Notes under the pieces: generated by a model | The model's database searches: none | Told to the model about the DNA's origin: nothing | What the model saw: the letters and a program-made list of their open reading frames with translations, nothing else | Made by a program: the position numbers and the translations under genes | Shown: positions 17,136-25,755 of the stretch, in pieces | How the letters are laid out: every line of letters starts with the position of its first letter | How positions within the stretch are numbered: the stretch's first letter is position 1 | Assembly: GCF_013033965.1 (NCBI RefSeq) | Contig: NZ_WQFE01000015.1 | Coordinates: forward strand, 1-64,000 | Direction of reading: 5' to 3' | Length of the DNA stretch: 64,000 nt | From: Ruegeria atlantica | GTDB taxonomy: Bacteria > Pseudomonadota > Alphaproteobacteria > Rhodobacterales > Rhodobacteraceae

Positions 17136-17655
17136 ATGTCGGAAGAAGAATGGGCGTTCATTGAGCGTTTTATCCTTTCCGCTCGCGCCCCGAACGGACA
17201 TAAATCCGCCAACCACCGGCTTGTTCTTGATAGGATATTCTGGATCGTCCGGACCGGCAGGCCGTGGCGCGACTTGCCTGATGAGTTTGGCAAATGATCG
17301 AGCATCTACCACAGGTTCAGGCGCTGGACCTTAGCAGGGCTTTGGCAGGAGATCACAGAGGCGCTGAAGCAAAGCTGAGCGGTGCCAGCGGCTTCGCAAA
17401 TGATCGACAATGTTGTGATCCGCGCCCATCATCCACTGCCCGGCAAGGCATTGCGCCAGCAATCTCCCGAGAGGGGGCCGCGGCGTCAACCGCTCACTCT
17501 ACCAACTACGCAACCTGGGCGAGCGCTGTTTCAATAAGCGCAAGAATGCCCCCCGTATTGCAACTCGCTATGATAAAACAGCGGAAAAGCTACTTGAGAT
17601 TCATCGGCATCGCTTCAATCCGCCTTTGGCTCTGGCATTTGTCAACATGACCTAA
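17136..17655 (+). pseudogene. decayed IS5-family (IS427/IS1031-like) transposase
   Basis: Starting at ATG 17136 the frame reads MSEEEWAFIERFIL, then RIFWIVRTGRPWRDLPDEFG, the classic N-terminal region of IS5-type DDE transposases. The codon expected for Trp in the following GKWSS element is TGA (17297-17299), after which YHRFRRWTLAGLWQEITEAL continues in frame. Later fragments (MIDNVVIRAHHP and, after a large internal deletion, RCFNKRKNAPRIATRYDKTA) lie in other frames. The catalytic core is mostly missing, so it is dead. No intact terminal inverted repeats were identified. Confidence 0.75.
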
Positions 17656-17868
17656 GACAACAAGCTACGAGAATCGGCGAACTTACAATCTGCGGACAGG
17701 ACGGACCACCGCCGAAGGATGATAAAGGTCTGCTTGCAGCATGTGGTTTTGGCACCGCGACGTTTTTCTAGCCGGATCAGTGTGATCATAGGATCGCGCA
17801 ATCTACTTGTCGGATCATGATTCCAGAAAATAGACTACGTTGAAACCTAAGATGGTGGGCCCATTCGC

Positions 17869-18822
17869 TTGAAACCTTCGATATCGAAAGAGACCACCAA
17901 AAAGTGGCAGCGGATTGTTGATTTGATCGCGCGAGTTGCCGATGTGCCAGCCAGCCTGGTGATGCGCACGCAAGAACCGTACCATTCCGTTTTTGTCACA
18001 AGCAAATCTGAGCGAAATCCGTATACTACTGGCCGTCGGTTCACGTTGAACGAGAAACTGTATTGCTACGGGGTCCTACAGAACGACGGAGAACTGACAG
18101 TTGAGGACGCAACCTGTGATCCCAAGTGGATCGACAATGACGATATGGAACATGGAATGCGGTTCTATATCGGATACCCTTTGAAATGGCCGGATGGTTC
18201 GGTGTTCGGCACCATCTGTGTGCTGGACTCGCGACGCAATCGACGTGCCTTGCTCTTCCGTGAAGGTTTGCAAGAGTTTGCTAGGGTAATTGAGGCGGAC
18301 CTTGAACTGCTCATCGAAATTGATCGACGCATTGCCCTCGAAATCGAACTACAAGCCACCCTGGATCAACTTGAACAACGTGTAGCAAACCGCACGGAGG
18401 ATCTGGAAGAGGCTAATACCGCGCTTCGCGTTCTACTTGGAAGCGTCGAAACATCGCGAGAGGAGTATGACACCAGGATACTACGCCAGATCAAAGGGTT
18501 GGTCATCCCGCACCTGGTCAAATTGCGCAGCAGGCTGGAAGGAGATCCCGCCGGTCGTGCTTATCTGGAACTGGCCGAAGAAAGTTTGAAGTCGATAACG
18601 TCAGAGATGAGCGGACAACTGACCACGGTATTCGAGATGTTGACGCCAACAGAGCAGGAAATCGCGCAGATGATTATGCGTGGTCAAACAACCAAGGACA
18701 TTGCTCACACACTTTCGCGCGAACCGAGCACCATTGAATTTCACCGGAACAATATTCGCTCCAAGCTTGGTCTTCGTCGCAGCGGACAGAACTTAAGAAG
18801 TTTACTGCTTTCAATGCAATAG
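17869..18822 (+). CDS. GAF-domain LuxR-type transcriptional regulator
   Basis: 317 residues. A GAF sensor domain (residues about 8-145; YIGYPLKWPDGSVFGTICVL is typical) is followed by a coiled coil (about 145-195, LQATLDQLEQRVANRTEDLE) and a LuxR-type HTH at the C-terminus (LTPTEQEIAQMIMRGQTTKD, STIEFHRNNIRSKLG). No membrane segment, kinase or receiver is present, so it is a one-component sensor. A TTG start at 17869 is used because an in-frame stop lies 18 bp upstream and the first internal ATG would cut into the GAF domain. It is followed by a hairpin terminator and then the exported hydrolase gene, a possible target. Confidence 0.85.
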   Translation: MKPSISKETTKKWQRIVDLIARVADVPASLVMRTQEPYHSVFVTSKSERNPYTTGRRFTLNEKLYCYGVLQNDGELTVEDATCDPKWIDNDDMEHGMRFYIGYPLKWPDGSVFGTICVLDSRRNRRALLFREGLQEFARVIEADLELLIEIDRRIALEIELQATLDQLEQRVANRTEDLEEANTALRVLLGSVETSREEYDTRILRQIKGLVIPHLVKLRSRLEGDPAGRAYLELAEESLKSITSEMSGQLTTVFEMLTPTEQEIAQMIMRGQTTKDIAHTLSREPSTIEFHRNNIRSKLGLRRSGQNLRSLLLSMQ

Positions 18823-18827
18823 GAATG

Positions 18828-18848
18828 TGGGGATTGTCCCCATGTTTT
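18828..18848 (+). terminator. hairpin terminator after GAF-LuxR gene
   Basis: TGGGGA (18828-18833), TTG loop, TCCCCA (18837-18842), then TGTTTT. It starts six bases after the stop codon of the regulator gene, so the next gene at 18946 is probably transcribed separately. Confidence 0.6.
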
Positions 18849-18945
18849 CCCCATGAAAATTCGATGCCTGTTACAGTGAGCCCGATTGTTACCCTCACGT
18901 TATCCGAGGACAAACCCGGATCATTCGACAACGGGGACGAGTAAT

Positions 18946-19938
18946 ATGGAAAAAGACGAGCTCAATCTGAAACCGGCACTATTGCGGGGTGACGAGGATA
19001 AGATGGCGCCGGGACTGTCGCGCCGATCGTTCTTCATGGCGGCTGGCGCCGCCGGGATTGGAGGTGCTACAACCCTTCTGAATTCGACTTCCGCCAAGGC
19101 CCAGTCCACTGACTGGACCCAACCAGGCAACAACAACGGCGTAATTGAACTGCAAAAAACGACCGGCAACACGGTCGAAGGCGCGGTTGGTATCGACTAT
19201 TTCGGTCACTGTGCAATCAAGATTACGTCACCGGGTGGTGCAACAGTTCTTTTTGATCCCTGGAGGGATGATCCGTCCGGCGCGTGGGGACTTTGGTTCA
19301 AGAACGAGTTTCCGGAAACGCCAGTAGATATCTGTATGTCTACACACACCCATTTCGACCACGACGCGATTCACCGGCCCATTTCGACGATGGTACTGGA
19401 CAGGATGGTCGGCAATTTCGAATTTGCAGACCTCAAAATTACTGGCTTTGCCGATAAGCATGTCTGTCGCGCGCCGGGATGGTACGATTGGACAAATGCG
19501 CTGGGTGAGTTCGGTGTACAGGCTTGTCCGCCAGACAATGTTAGTCACATGGATATGGTGGTCTATCTGGTGGAGACCGGCGGTATCCGCACGTTAATTT
19601 GGGGCGACAACCGCCACAATCCACCGCAGGAGTTTTGGAACGCTATTGGCCAGGTCGACGTATTGACGCTTCCTGTCGATGGTTCACAACACATTTTGGA
19701 TTACAAACAGGGAAATGACATCGTTGCCAAACTCAAACCCAAGATCATCATACCTACACACTACCTGAATGAAACCACCAGCTATACGCTGACTACCCTT
19801 CAAAATGCAGATGAGTGGGTCAAATCGCAGAAAAGCTATAAGATGCTCGACAACCCCAGCCTCTCACTGGAAGCAGCTGACGTAGCCGGGATGGATCGTG
19901 AGTTTCTGTATTTCGGGCACAACGCTCAAACAGGCTGA
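18946..19938 (+). CDS. Tat-exported metallo-beta-lactamase-fold hydrolase (UlaG-like)
   Basis: 330 residues from the ATG at 18946, preceded by GGGGA; a longer reading from 18886 has no ribosome site. A twin-arginine signal (LSRRSFFMAAGAAG, with cleavage near AKAQ) starts at about residue 24. The mature part has GIDYFGHCAIKI, VLFDPWRDD and the metal motif THTHFDHDAIH (H-x-H-x-D-H), then IWGDNRHNP and IIIPTHYLNE supplying later ligands. This layout matches the UlaG/metal-dependent-hydrolase branch of the MBL fold. It should act folded and metal-loaded in the periplasm; its substrate is unknown. The neighbouring GAF-LuxR regulator is a plausible controller. Confidence 0.88.
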   Translation: MEKDELNLKPALLRGDEDKMAPGLSRRSFFMAAGAAGIGGATTLLNSTSAKAQSTDWTQPGNNNGVIELQKTTGNTVEGAVGIDYFGHCAIKITSPGGATVLFDPWRDDPSGAWGLWFKNEFPETPVDICMSTHTHFDHDAIHRPISTMVLDRMVGNFEFADLKITGFADKHVCRAPGWYDWTNALGEFGVQACPPDNVSHMDMVVYLVETGGIRTLIWGDNRHNPPQEFWNAIGQVDVLTLPVDGSQHILDYKQGNDIVAKLKPKIIIPTHYLNETTSYTLTTLQNADEWVKSQKSYKMLDNPSLSLEAADVAGMDREFLYFGHNAQTG

Positions 19939-19948
19939 CAACTGGGAC

Positions 19949-19970
19949 GGTGGGGCAAACTTGCCCCACC
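19949..19970 (+). terminator. hairpin behind the MBL-fold gene
   Basis: GGTGGGGCAA (19949-19958) pairs perfectly with TTGCCCCACC (19961-19970), a ten-bp stem ten bases after the stop. No T-run follows, so termination may be inefficient or the hairpin may protect the 3' end. Confidence 0.6.
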
Positions 19971-20142
19971 TAACGGCTGGCTTAATACCGTACACACCAA
20001 AAATAGAACAATGACCACCTTGTAGCGCTATTCGTTTCACTCAGGCAATTGCGGCCTTTTCCTGCCGTTGAGCAGAGGGTTCCGGTACGGCAATCGCAGT
20101 TTGCTTTCCCGACATTCGCTGCATTGTCAAAGACATCAAGTG

Positions 20143-20562
20143 TCAAGGGTTATCGTCAGTTTGAGGTCGGCTGCACAGCAGGATCAAAAGCAGGAATGAC
20201 AGGTTCAGGGCAACGTTGACTGGCGCTCCCACCAGAACAGAGCCTGTGCTGTCTGTGCAAAACCAGACCCACGCGGCGATCTTTGCCACTTTGGCTGCCG
20301 CGGTGGATGACAGAGGCGCGATGTAAGTTCCCAAGGCCCATTGCATTGCTCCCAATCCGGCGGTCAGACCCCCGGCAATTGCAAGCAACAACGGCGACGG
20401 GACCGATATGTCGGATGCAACGGAATGGATCGGCCAATAAGCCACTGTCAGAAAGATATGCGCCAGAACGTGCAAAGCTGGTAGTGCAGTCAATGCAAAC
20501 AGAACTCCGGTGACGACCAGAATTGCGCCGGACAGGCGCATGGCGGATTGTTGTGGGGTCAT
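20143..20562 (-). CDS. small integral membrane protein of unknown function
   Basis: 139 residues with four predicted membrane helices (ILVVTGVLFALTALPALHVL; a second near IFLTVAYWPIHSV; LLLAIAGGLTAGLGAMQWAL; the last VALNLSFLLLILL). AAAGGAGG stands six bases before the ATG at 20562, so it is surely translated. No catalytic motif is recognised. It is divergent from the XRE regulator at 20667, with a 13-bp inverted repeat in the gap, so the regulator may control it. Confidence 0.75.
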   Translation of the reverse strand: MTPQQSAMRLSGAILVVTGVLFALTALPALHVLAHIFLTVAYWPIHSVASDISVPSPLLLAIAGGLTAGLGAMQWALGTYIAPLSSTAAAKVAKIAAWVWFCTDSTGSVLVGAPVNVALNLSFLLLILLCSRPQTDDNP

Positions 20563-20607
20563 GACGGCCTCCTTTCATTGATCTCTTTCATGCGATTGGA
20601 GCTGTGC

Positions 20608-20640
20608 AGAAATCAATTACGTCAGAGGTAAGTGATTTCT
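20608..20640. promoter_or_regulatory. inverted repeat between membrane protein and XRE regulator
   Basis: AGAAATCAATTAC (20608-20620) and GTAAGTGATTTCT (20628-20640) are inverted arms of 13 bp with one mismatch and a seven-base spacer. The position between divergent genes suggests the operator of the XRE regulator. Confidence 0.6.
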
Positions 20641-20666
20641 GTTCGCGCGGTTGTTATGCTGGCTTT

Positions 20667-21431
20667 ATGACCCCGTATCCCAGTTTGCTGAAAGAATGGC
20701 GGAAGCGTCGACGAATGAGTCAGCTTGACCTGGCAACTGAAGCCGATGTGAGTGCGCGTCATATATCTTTTCTCGAAACCGGCCGGTCCCGACCCAGCCC
20801 GGACATGATCCTTCATCTGTCGGATGTCATGGATATTCCTGTCGATGCCAGAAACCAGATGATGCGTGCAGAAGGCTTTGCCGCCCGCTTTGCAACGACC
20901 CCGCTTGATGATGTTGCCATGGCACCAATCCGCGACGCGGTCGAATGGACGCTGAAACAGCATGAACCTTATCCGGGTATGGTGTTGGATCGGGTCTGGA
21001 AGATCGTCAAGCTGAACAGGCCTGCCGAAGTGCTTTTTGCTCCGCTCGGGATCGAAAACGGGCAAAGCCTGCTGTCGCTTGTGACAAGCTCGGTTATGGC
21101 GGAGCTCGTAGAAAACTGGCCCGAGGTTGCGCATCATACGATGCTAAGGCTACGTTCGGAAAGCGCGAATGCCGGTGGGCTGCCGGAGTTGGACGCGGCG
21201 GCACGGGCGCTTGCACCTTTTGCGAAAACCCACAGGGACAAGGCCATTGGACCAACGGTTCCCGCGATCTATCGCTTTGGAAGCCAGCGAGTTTCAATGT
21301 TTGGCACCATCGCACAATTCAGCACGGTCACAGATGTGACGCTTGACGACTTGAAGATCGAGCTTTTCTTTCCGTCTGACGAGCCAAGCGCCGTTTTTCT
21401 TAGGTCGATTTCCGATCCGGGATACGATTGA
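20667..21431 (+). CDS. XRE-family regulator (MmyB-like ligand-binding C-terminus)
   Basis: 254 residues from the ATG at 20667; a longer reading from 20604 would run through the inverted repeat and lacks support. The N-terminal HTH_3 domain (WRKRRRMSQLDLATEADVSA, HISFLETGRSRPSPD) covers residues about 8-65. The C-terminal part (APIRDAVEWTLKQHEPYPGM, RPAEVLFAPLG) matches the MmyB-like fold, which can bind fatty acid-like ligands. The last third (SQRVSMFGTIAQFSTVTDVT) is typical of this subfamily. It is divergent from a small membrane protein, its most likely target. Confidence 0.88.
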   Translation: MTPYPSLLKEWRKRRRMSQLDLATEADVSARHISFLETGRSRPSPDMILHLSDVMDIPVDARNQMMRAEGFAARFATTPLDDVAMAPIRDAVEWTLKQHEPYPGMVLDRVWKIVKLNRPAEVLFAPLGIENGQSLLSLVTSSVMAELVENWPEVAHHTMLRLRSESANAGGLPELDAAARALAPFAKTHRDKAIGPTVPAIYRFGSQRVSMFGTIAQFSTVTDVTLDDLKIELFFPSDEPSAVFLRSISDPGYD

Positions 21432-21637
21432 CGATAGCTAAGCAGGATGATGGACGGCGTTACAGATAATAGCTGCGCATTTTTTTGGAGTAGTCATAGT
21501 CGTTCACGGCCCTTTCCTGACTTTCGCCATGCCAAAGATGCCGCATCGCAGCTTTGTTAAAGCGGACCTTGGTTGGTTGCACATTACCTAAGTCAACAAT
21601 TCAAAGTAATTGACTTCTGATATTGGTCAGATGCAGT

Positions 21638-22654
21638 TTAATCGCGTCTTTCTGACCATCCCCTCCGGAATGAAGTTGGTGCCTCGCCGTAGCGTTTCTT
21701 GAATCGTACGGTAAGCTGGGTAGCGCTGCTAAAGCCAGTGGCTGCCGCGATTTCGGCGACCGCCATCTCGGTTTCGCTGAGCAATGCGTAAGCCCTCGCG
21801 ACGCGCAGTTCGATATAAAACTGGACAGGTGAAGTTTCTACATACTTTTGGAAGAGACGCTCCAGTTGACGACGAGATATCTGTACGGCTTCTGCTATTT
21901 CAGAGATATCCAGCGGCTCTTCCAGGTTTTCGTGCATGATCTGCATGGCATTGATCAGGTATTGATTGCGACTGCCCAAGGCCACCGAGAAGGCTGATTT
22001 CTGAAGCGTTTTGCTATTGTTGGACCGAAAGTGGATACACATGTCTGATACGATGACCGCCAGGTCGTTTCCGAAGTCGGATTCGATCATGTCCAACATC
22101 ATATCAGTTGCGGCATTGCCGCCACCACACGTCATAAGCTCGTTGTCGATTTCATACAGGTTTGCCGATGGCTCCAGATCATCAAAATGTTCGATGAAAG
22201 CCGGGTGGTTTTCCCAGTGCAACGTAAACCTTTTTCCCGGCAGAACCCCGGCCTTGGCAAGGGCAAAAGCGCCGGTGCAAATTCCACCCAGATTGCAGCC
22301 AAAGGTTCTCTGTCGACTGATCCAGGACAGGACTTTGGGATTCGTACTATCGGCTGGTTCAATGCCTGAGCAAACAAACAGCCGCGAGGATCGCGGCAGA
22401 TTGCGTAGTGCAAAATCCGGCGTAATTTCAATCCCGTTGGAACAGGAAACCGGCGTTCCGTTCTCGGTGATCAGAAACCACTTATAAAGCTCTTTGTTTG
22501 TGACCTGATTGGCGATCCTCAGGGGCTCCACCGCGGCACTGAACGCCAGCATGGTCAGTTTTGGCAATAGCAAGAAGTAGATCTCTTTGGCCGACCCATC
22601 ATAGTCTATGCGATAGCTAGCCGCGCCCTTTGGGACAAAGTTTCTTGTGTTCAT
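21638..22654 (-). CDS. GlxA-family regulator (DJ-1/PfpI-like domain plus AraC HTH)
   Basis: 338 residues from the ATG at 22654, which follows GGGAGGAG; a TTG 15 bp upstream is not needed. Residues about 15-195 form a DJ-1/PfpI-like domain (elbow GGICTGAFALAKAG, CGGGNAATDMMLDMI). Residues about 230-335 form the AraC HTH pair (ISEIAEAVQISRRQLERLF and VAEIAAATGFSSATQLTVRF). Relatives regulate carnitine, glycine betaine, choline or arginine catabolism. It lies downstream of nhaC on the same strand, with a strong hairpin between. The ligand is unknown. Confidence 0.92.
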   Translation of the reverse strand: MNTRNFVPKGAASYRIDYDGSAKEIYFLLLPKLTMLAFSAAVEPLRIANQVTNKELYKWFLITENGTPVSCSNGIEITPDFALRNLPRSSRLFVCSGIEPADSTNPKVLSWISRQRTFGCNLGGICTGAFALAKAGVLPGKRFTLHWENHPAFIEHFDDLEPSANLYEIDNELMTCGGGNAATDMMLDMIESDFGNDLAVIVSDMCIHFRSNNSKTLQKSAFSVALGSRNQYLINAMQIMHENLEEPLDISEIAEAVQISRRQLERLFQKYVETSPVQFYIELRVARAYALLSETEMAVAEIAAATGFSSATQLTVRFKKRYGEAPTSFRRGWSERRD

Positions 22655-22691
22655 AGTAGCTCCTCCCAATATCGACCAAGGCGGATGAATG

Positions 22692-22719
22692 GCACCAACA
22701 CCCGTTATGGTGTTGGTGC
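22692..22719 (-). terminator. hairpin between nhaC and glxA-like gene
   Basis: GCACCAACACC (22692-22702) pairs perfectly with GGTGTTGGTGC (22709-22719): an 11-bp stem with a six-base loop, eight bases after the nhaC stop. No T-run follows on the minus strand. It could partly terminate, or stabilise the nhaC message, ahead of the regulator gene. Confidence 0.55.
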
Positions 22720-22726
22720 AGAACGG

Positions 22727-24199
22727 TCAGGTGCTCATCTTCGCTACCTGCTCACCGCTTTCTTCCCAGAAGCGGATCTCTTCTTCGCTCGCTTTTGGTG
22801 AAAAGAGCCCTGTCATAGCATAGATGATACCGATGACCGGAGACAGCCAGCAAGCAAACGCGAGTGGGATATACAGCAGGTTTTCGAAGTTCCCGTCAGC
22901 GATGCCTAAGCCAAGTGCAGTGATTACAAACGCACCGCCCGCATTCCACGGGATCAGCGGGGACACCAGCGTTCCCCCCTCTTCGACTGCTCGCGACAGG
23001 TTTAGCGGGGAATAACCCATAGCGCGATAGACAGGCGCATACATTCGGCCCGGCAGTGCAATCGACAGGTAAGGGTCACCTGCCACGGTATTGGTCGCGA
23101 CAGATGTCAGGATCGCCGAAATCTGTATGCCGGCAAATGTTTTTACCTTCGAAATCACAACTTTGATGATTGCCTGAAGGCAGCCGACGCGTTCAAGCGC
23201 TCCACCGAAGCCCAAAGCGAGCAATACAAGTGAGATCGTCCACATCATCGACTGAATGCCTCCGCGGTTAAGCAAAGGGTCGATCTCTGGAACCCCTGTA
23301 TCGATTGAATAACCGCTGTTGGCGAAAGTGAACGTCTCATGCAGCCCAGCCCCCTGACAAAAGATTGCCATAACACCGCCCGCAACGGCCCCGGCAAACA
23401 GCGACGGGATCGGAGGTTGTTTCATGACCGCCAGAACGATGACAAGGACAGCAGGAAACAGCATGATTGGCGAAATCCAGAACGCATCATCCAAGGCCGC
23501 AGTGATTGCGTGGATGCGGTCAAATGAAACCTGGGACGTGTCGATCAGAGTGAAGCCAACGACAAAGTAAATCACCAGTGCGATCAGCATCGAAGGAACT
23601 GTCGTTGGAAGCATATTCCTAATGTGATCGAACAGATTGGTTCCTGTCACCGCCGGAGCCAGATTTGTCGTATCCGACAAAGGCGAGATTTTGTCTCCAA
23701 AGAATGCACCAGAGACCACCGCCCCCGCTGTCCAATACATCGGAATACCAAACCCGGCACCGATCCCCATAAGCGCCAAACCAACTGTGCCGGTTGTTCC
23801 CCACGATGTGCCCAATGAAACAGAGACAATGGAGCAAAGGATCATTCCTGCGGCAAGGAAAAGCTCGGGCGACAATATCTTGAGACCGTAATAGATCAGC
23901 GTTGGGACGGTGCCGCTTGCGATCCACACACCGATGATCATTCCGACCGTGATCAGTATCGATACCGACGGCAGTGAGATGTTGATGACATGGAATACAC
24001 CTTCTTCGATGCTGGGCCATTTGTGACCCAACTTGAGGCCAACAATGCCGGTGATCGCGATCCCGAATGCCAGCGGAATGTGCGGGGTAAAGTCGCCGAA
24101 ATAGAATAGCTGCAGCCCTAGCACACAGAGGGTCAGCACGATTGGCACAAGCGCCAGTGCTAAGCCAGGTTGCCGTATGTTGTCTTCATTCGCAGACAT
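22727..24199 (-). CDS. nhaC: Na+/H+ antiporter, NhaC family
   Basis: 490 residues from the ATG at 24199 (GGAGGAG seven bases upstream). About 12 membrane helices; diagnostic NhaC stretches are ISPLSDTTNLAPAVTGTN and TVGLALMGIGAGFGIPMYW in the ion-binding half, and GDPYLSIALPGRMYAP with VEEGGTLVSPLIPWNAGGA in the second half. It exchanges external protons for internal sodium, or in some family members transports organic substrates such as malate or lactate. Its partner downstream is a GlxA-type catabolic regulator, so a substrate-linked role is possible. It is an inner membrane protein. Confidence 0.9.
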   Translation of the reverse strand: MSANEDNIRQPGLALALVPIVLTLCVLGLQLFYFGDFTPHIPLAFGIAITGIVGLKLGHKWPSIEEGVFHVINISLPSVSILITVGMIIGVWIASGTVPTLIYYGLKILSPELFLAAGMILCSIVSVSLGTSWGTTGTVGLALMGIGAGFGIPMYWTAGAVVSGAFFGDKISPLSDTTNLAPAVTGTNLFDHIRNMLPTTVPSMLIALVIYFVVGFTLIDTSQVSFDRIHAITAALDDAFWISPIMLFPAVLVIVLAVMKQPPIPSLFAGAVAGGVMAIFCQGAGLHETFTFANSGYSIDTGVPEIDPLLNRGGIQSMMWTISLVLLALGFGGALERVGCLQAIIKVVISKVKTFAGIQISAILTSVATNTVAGDPYLSIALPGRMYAPVYRAMGYSPLNLSRAVEEGGTLVSPLIPWNAGGAFVITALGLGIADGNFENLLYIPLAFACWLSPVIGIIYAMTGLFSPKASEEEIRFWEESGEQVAKMST

Positions 24200-24551
24200 T
24201 TGGGTCTCCTCCATTGGAATGATCCAGAAGCATTGTGATCTGCGGAAGAAACCAAGTTTTGCCGTGTGGAACCGTCGGTCAGAGCGCACATCCTGTTAGA
24301 ATTTGCGACACAGATGCATCGGGGTTCGGCTTCTTCGGGTGATTTGAAGGCCGACCAATGCACCAAGCTCAACAAATTGGCTCCAATTTCTGCGCATTCC
24401 CAAGCCCCGAACGACAGAATACTGCACTAAGGGAAATGGCAACGACCCCTGGCAGACCTCCGCCTCATTGATCGGTGCTGCGGTACAGCAGTCGTTTTTC
24501 TGACGTTAGTTTTTCTCCAAATCAGGCTTGGAAGGCGGCTTTGCGGATATA
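24200..24551. other. gene-free stretch upstream of nhaC
   Basis: 352 bp between nhaC and the 3' end of the AraC-type gene. No convincing frame, repeat or terminator was seen. It should contain the nhaC promoter. Confidence 0.5.
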
Positions 24552-25634
24552 TTACAAACGTGACCTTGTCGTTTCGTGTAAATGCGTCCTTCGAAATTCC
24601 GAAGGTGTCATCCCGGTTTGAGCGCGAAAGGCGCGGTTGAATGGCCCCAGCGAGGAAAATCCCACATCGTATGCGATGCTCAGGACCGAGCGCTCTGCCA
24701 GCTCGGGCGATGATAACATGGCTTGCGCCTCTTGAATGCGGAACGCGTTCACGAAGCTCGCAAAATTCCGGTGCCCCATACCTTGATTGATTGCGGACCT
24801 AATGCGGTGTTCCTGTGTCCCAAGATGTGCGGCCACTTGGGCAACGGTCAGCCTTTCGCTGCGCCACAGACCCTCAGACATCGCGGCTTCAATACGCGTT
24901 ATGAGCGCGGACTGCGCTGGGCTGGCTTGGTCATCCCGCTTTGGAGTGCTCGGTATCCAGATGTCTGGAACCACGCGAACCGACCACAGCAGGAATGCGC
25001 CTGCGGACAGGAAAAATGCACTCGCCTGTAGTGCAAAGACCCAGATAGGAAGCGCTTTATCCAAATGGGTGATTTCAAATCCGGTAATGAGAATTCCCAA
25101 ACTGAGGATCCAGATCAGAAACCAACGCCGAAACCGGCGGCGGGCCTCAATCAGATCCCCTGCCTGACCTGAAACTACGATCCACAGGCTATGGAAAAAG
25201 AAGATCAGTACGCAGATACCGCGAACTGCACCAAGTTGCAGCTGTAGTTGAGAAAGCCACGCCAATCCGACTATCAACGCAGCGGTCAAGATCTGCCAAG
25301 GTCGAACAAAAACGTCATCCTGGAACAGCTCAATTACGGCCCAATAAAGCAAGACAGGGATCACACCCGCGATCATCACGAACACAGACCGAACTGCGCT
25401 GTCGTTCAGATCGATGCTTGGTGAGGACACAATCAAATAGGGGCCAAAACTGAGGCACAGCAAGACAACTGCCATGCTTTTACGCTGGAAGCCCCCGTTT
25501 CTCATGAAGACAGCGGCGCATAGCACGAGCGTGCCGATGGCACTACCGCGCAGGAAGATATCCAAAATCATTGGGTCTGACATCACAGGCGCAATCGAAG
25601 TCGGATTTACCCCGCCGGTCAACGGTATAGCCAT
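24552..25634 (-). CDS. membrane-anchored AraC-family regulator
   Basis: 360 residues from the ATG at 25634 (the ATG at 25583 is a shorter option; neither has a strong ribosome site). The N-terminal 230 residues hold six or seven membrane helices (for instance FVMIAGVIPVLLYWAVIEL and WFLIWILSLGILITGFEI). The C-terminal 110 residues are an AraC HTH (LTVAQVAAHLGTQEHRIRSA, SVLSIAYDVGFSSLGPFNRA). The integral membrane sensor replaces the usual soluble ligand domain, so it must bind DNA from the membrane. It is divergent, 121 bp away, from the sterol desaturase fusion gene, suggesting membrane-state control of lipid modification. Confidence 0.85.
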   Translation of the reverse strand: MAIPLTGGVNPTSIAPVMSDPMILDIFLRGSAIGTLVLCAAVFMRNGGFQRKSMAVVLLCLSFGPYLIVSSPSIDLNDSAVRSVFVMIAGVIPVLLYWAVIELFQDDVFVRPWQILTAALIVGLAWLSQLQLQLGAVRGICVLIFFFHSLWIVVSGQAGDLIEARRRFRRWFLIWILSLGILITGFEITHLDKALPIWVFALQASAFFLSAGAFLLWSVRVVPDIWIPSTPKRDDQASPAQSALITRIEAAMSEGLWRSERLTVAQVAAHLGTQEHRIRSAINQGMGHRNFASFVNAFRIQEAQAMLSSPELAERSVLSIAYDVGFSSLGPFNRAFRAQTGMTPSEFRRTHLHETTRSRL

Positions 25635-25755
25635 ACTGAAACTGAAAAATCCTCGCCGATATTGCAAGAAACGGGTCGGTTTTCAAATTCAGCGTGCTCT
25701 GATTTGCGTCGCTGGCCACAGTCCGCCACATGACAATTCGCATTCGGAGCAGACA

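Noticed and set aside
21590-21616. Inverted arms AAGTCAA and TTGACTT between the XRE and GlxA genes
   Set aside because: Short, with poor inner pairing, and between convergent genes; neither a clear operator nor a terminator.
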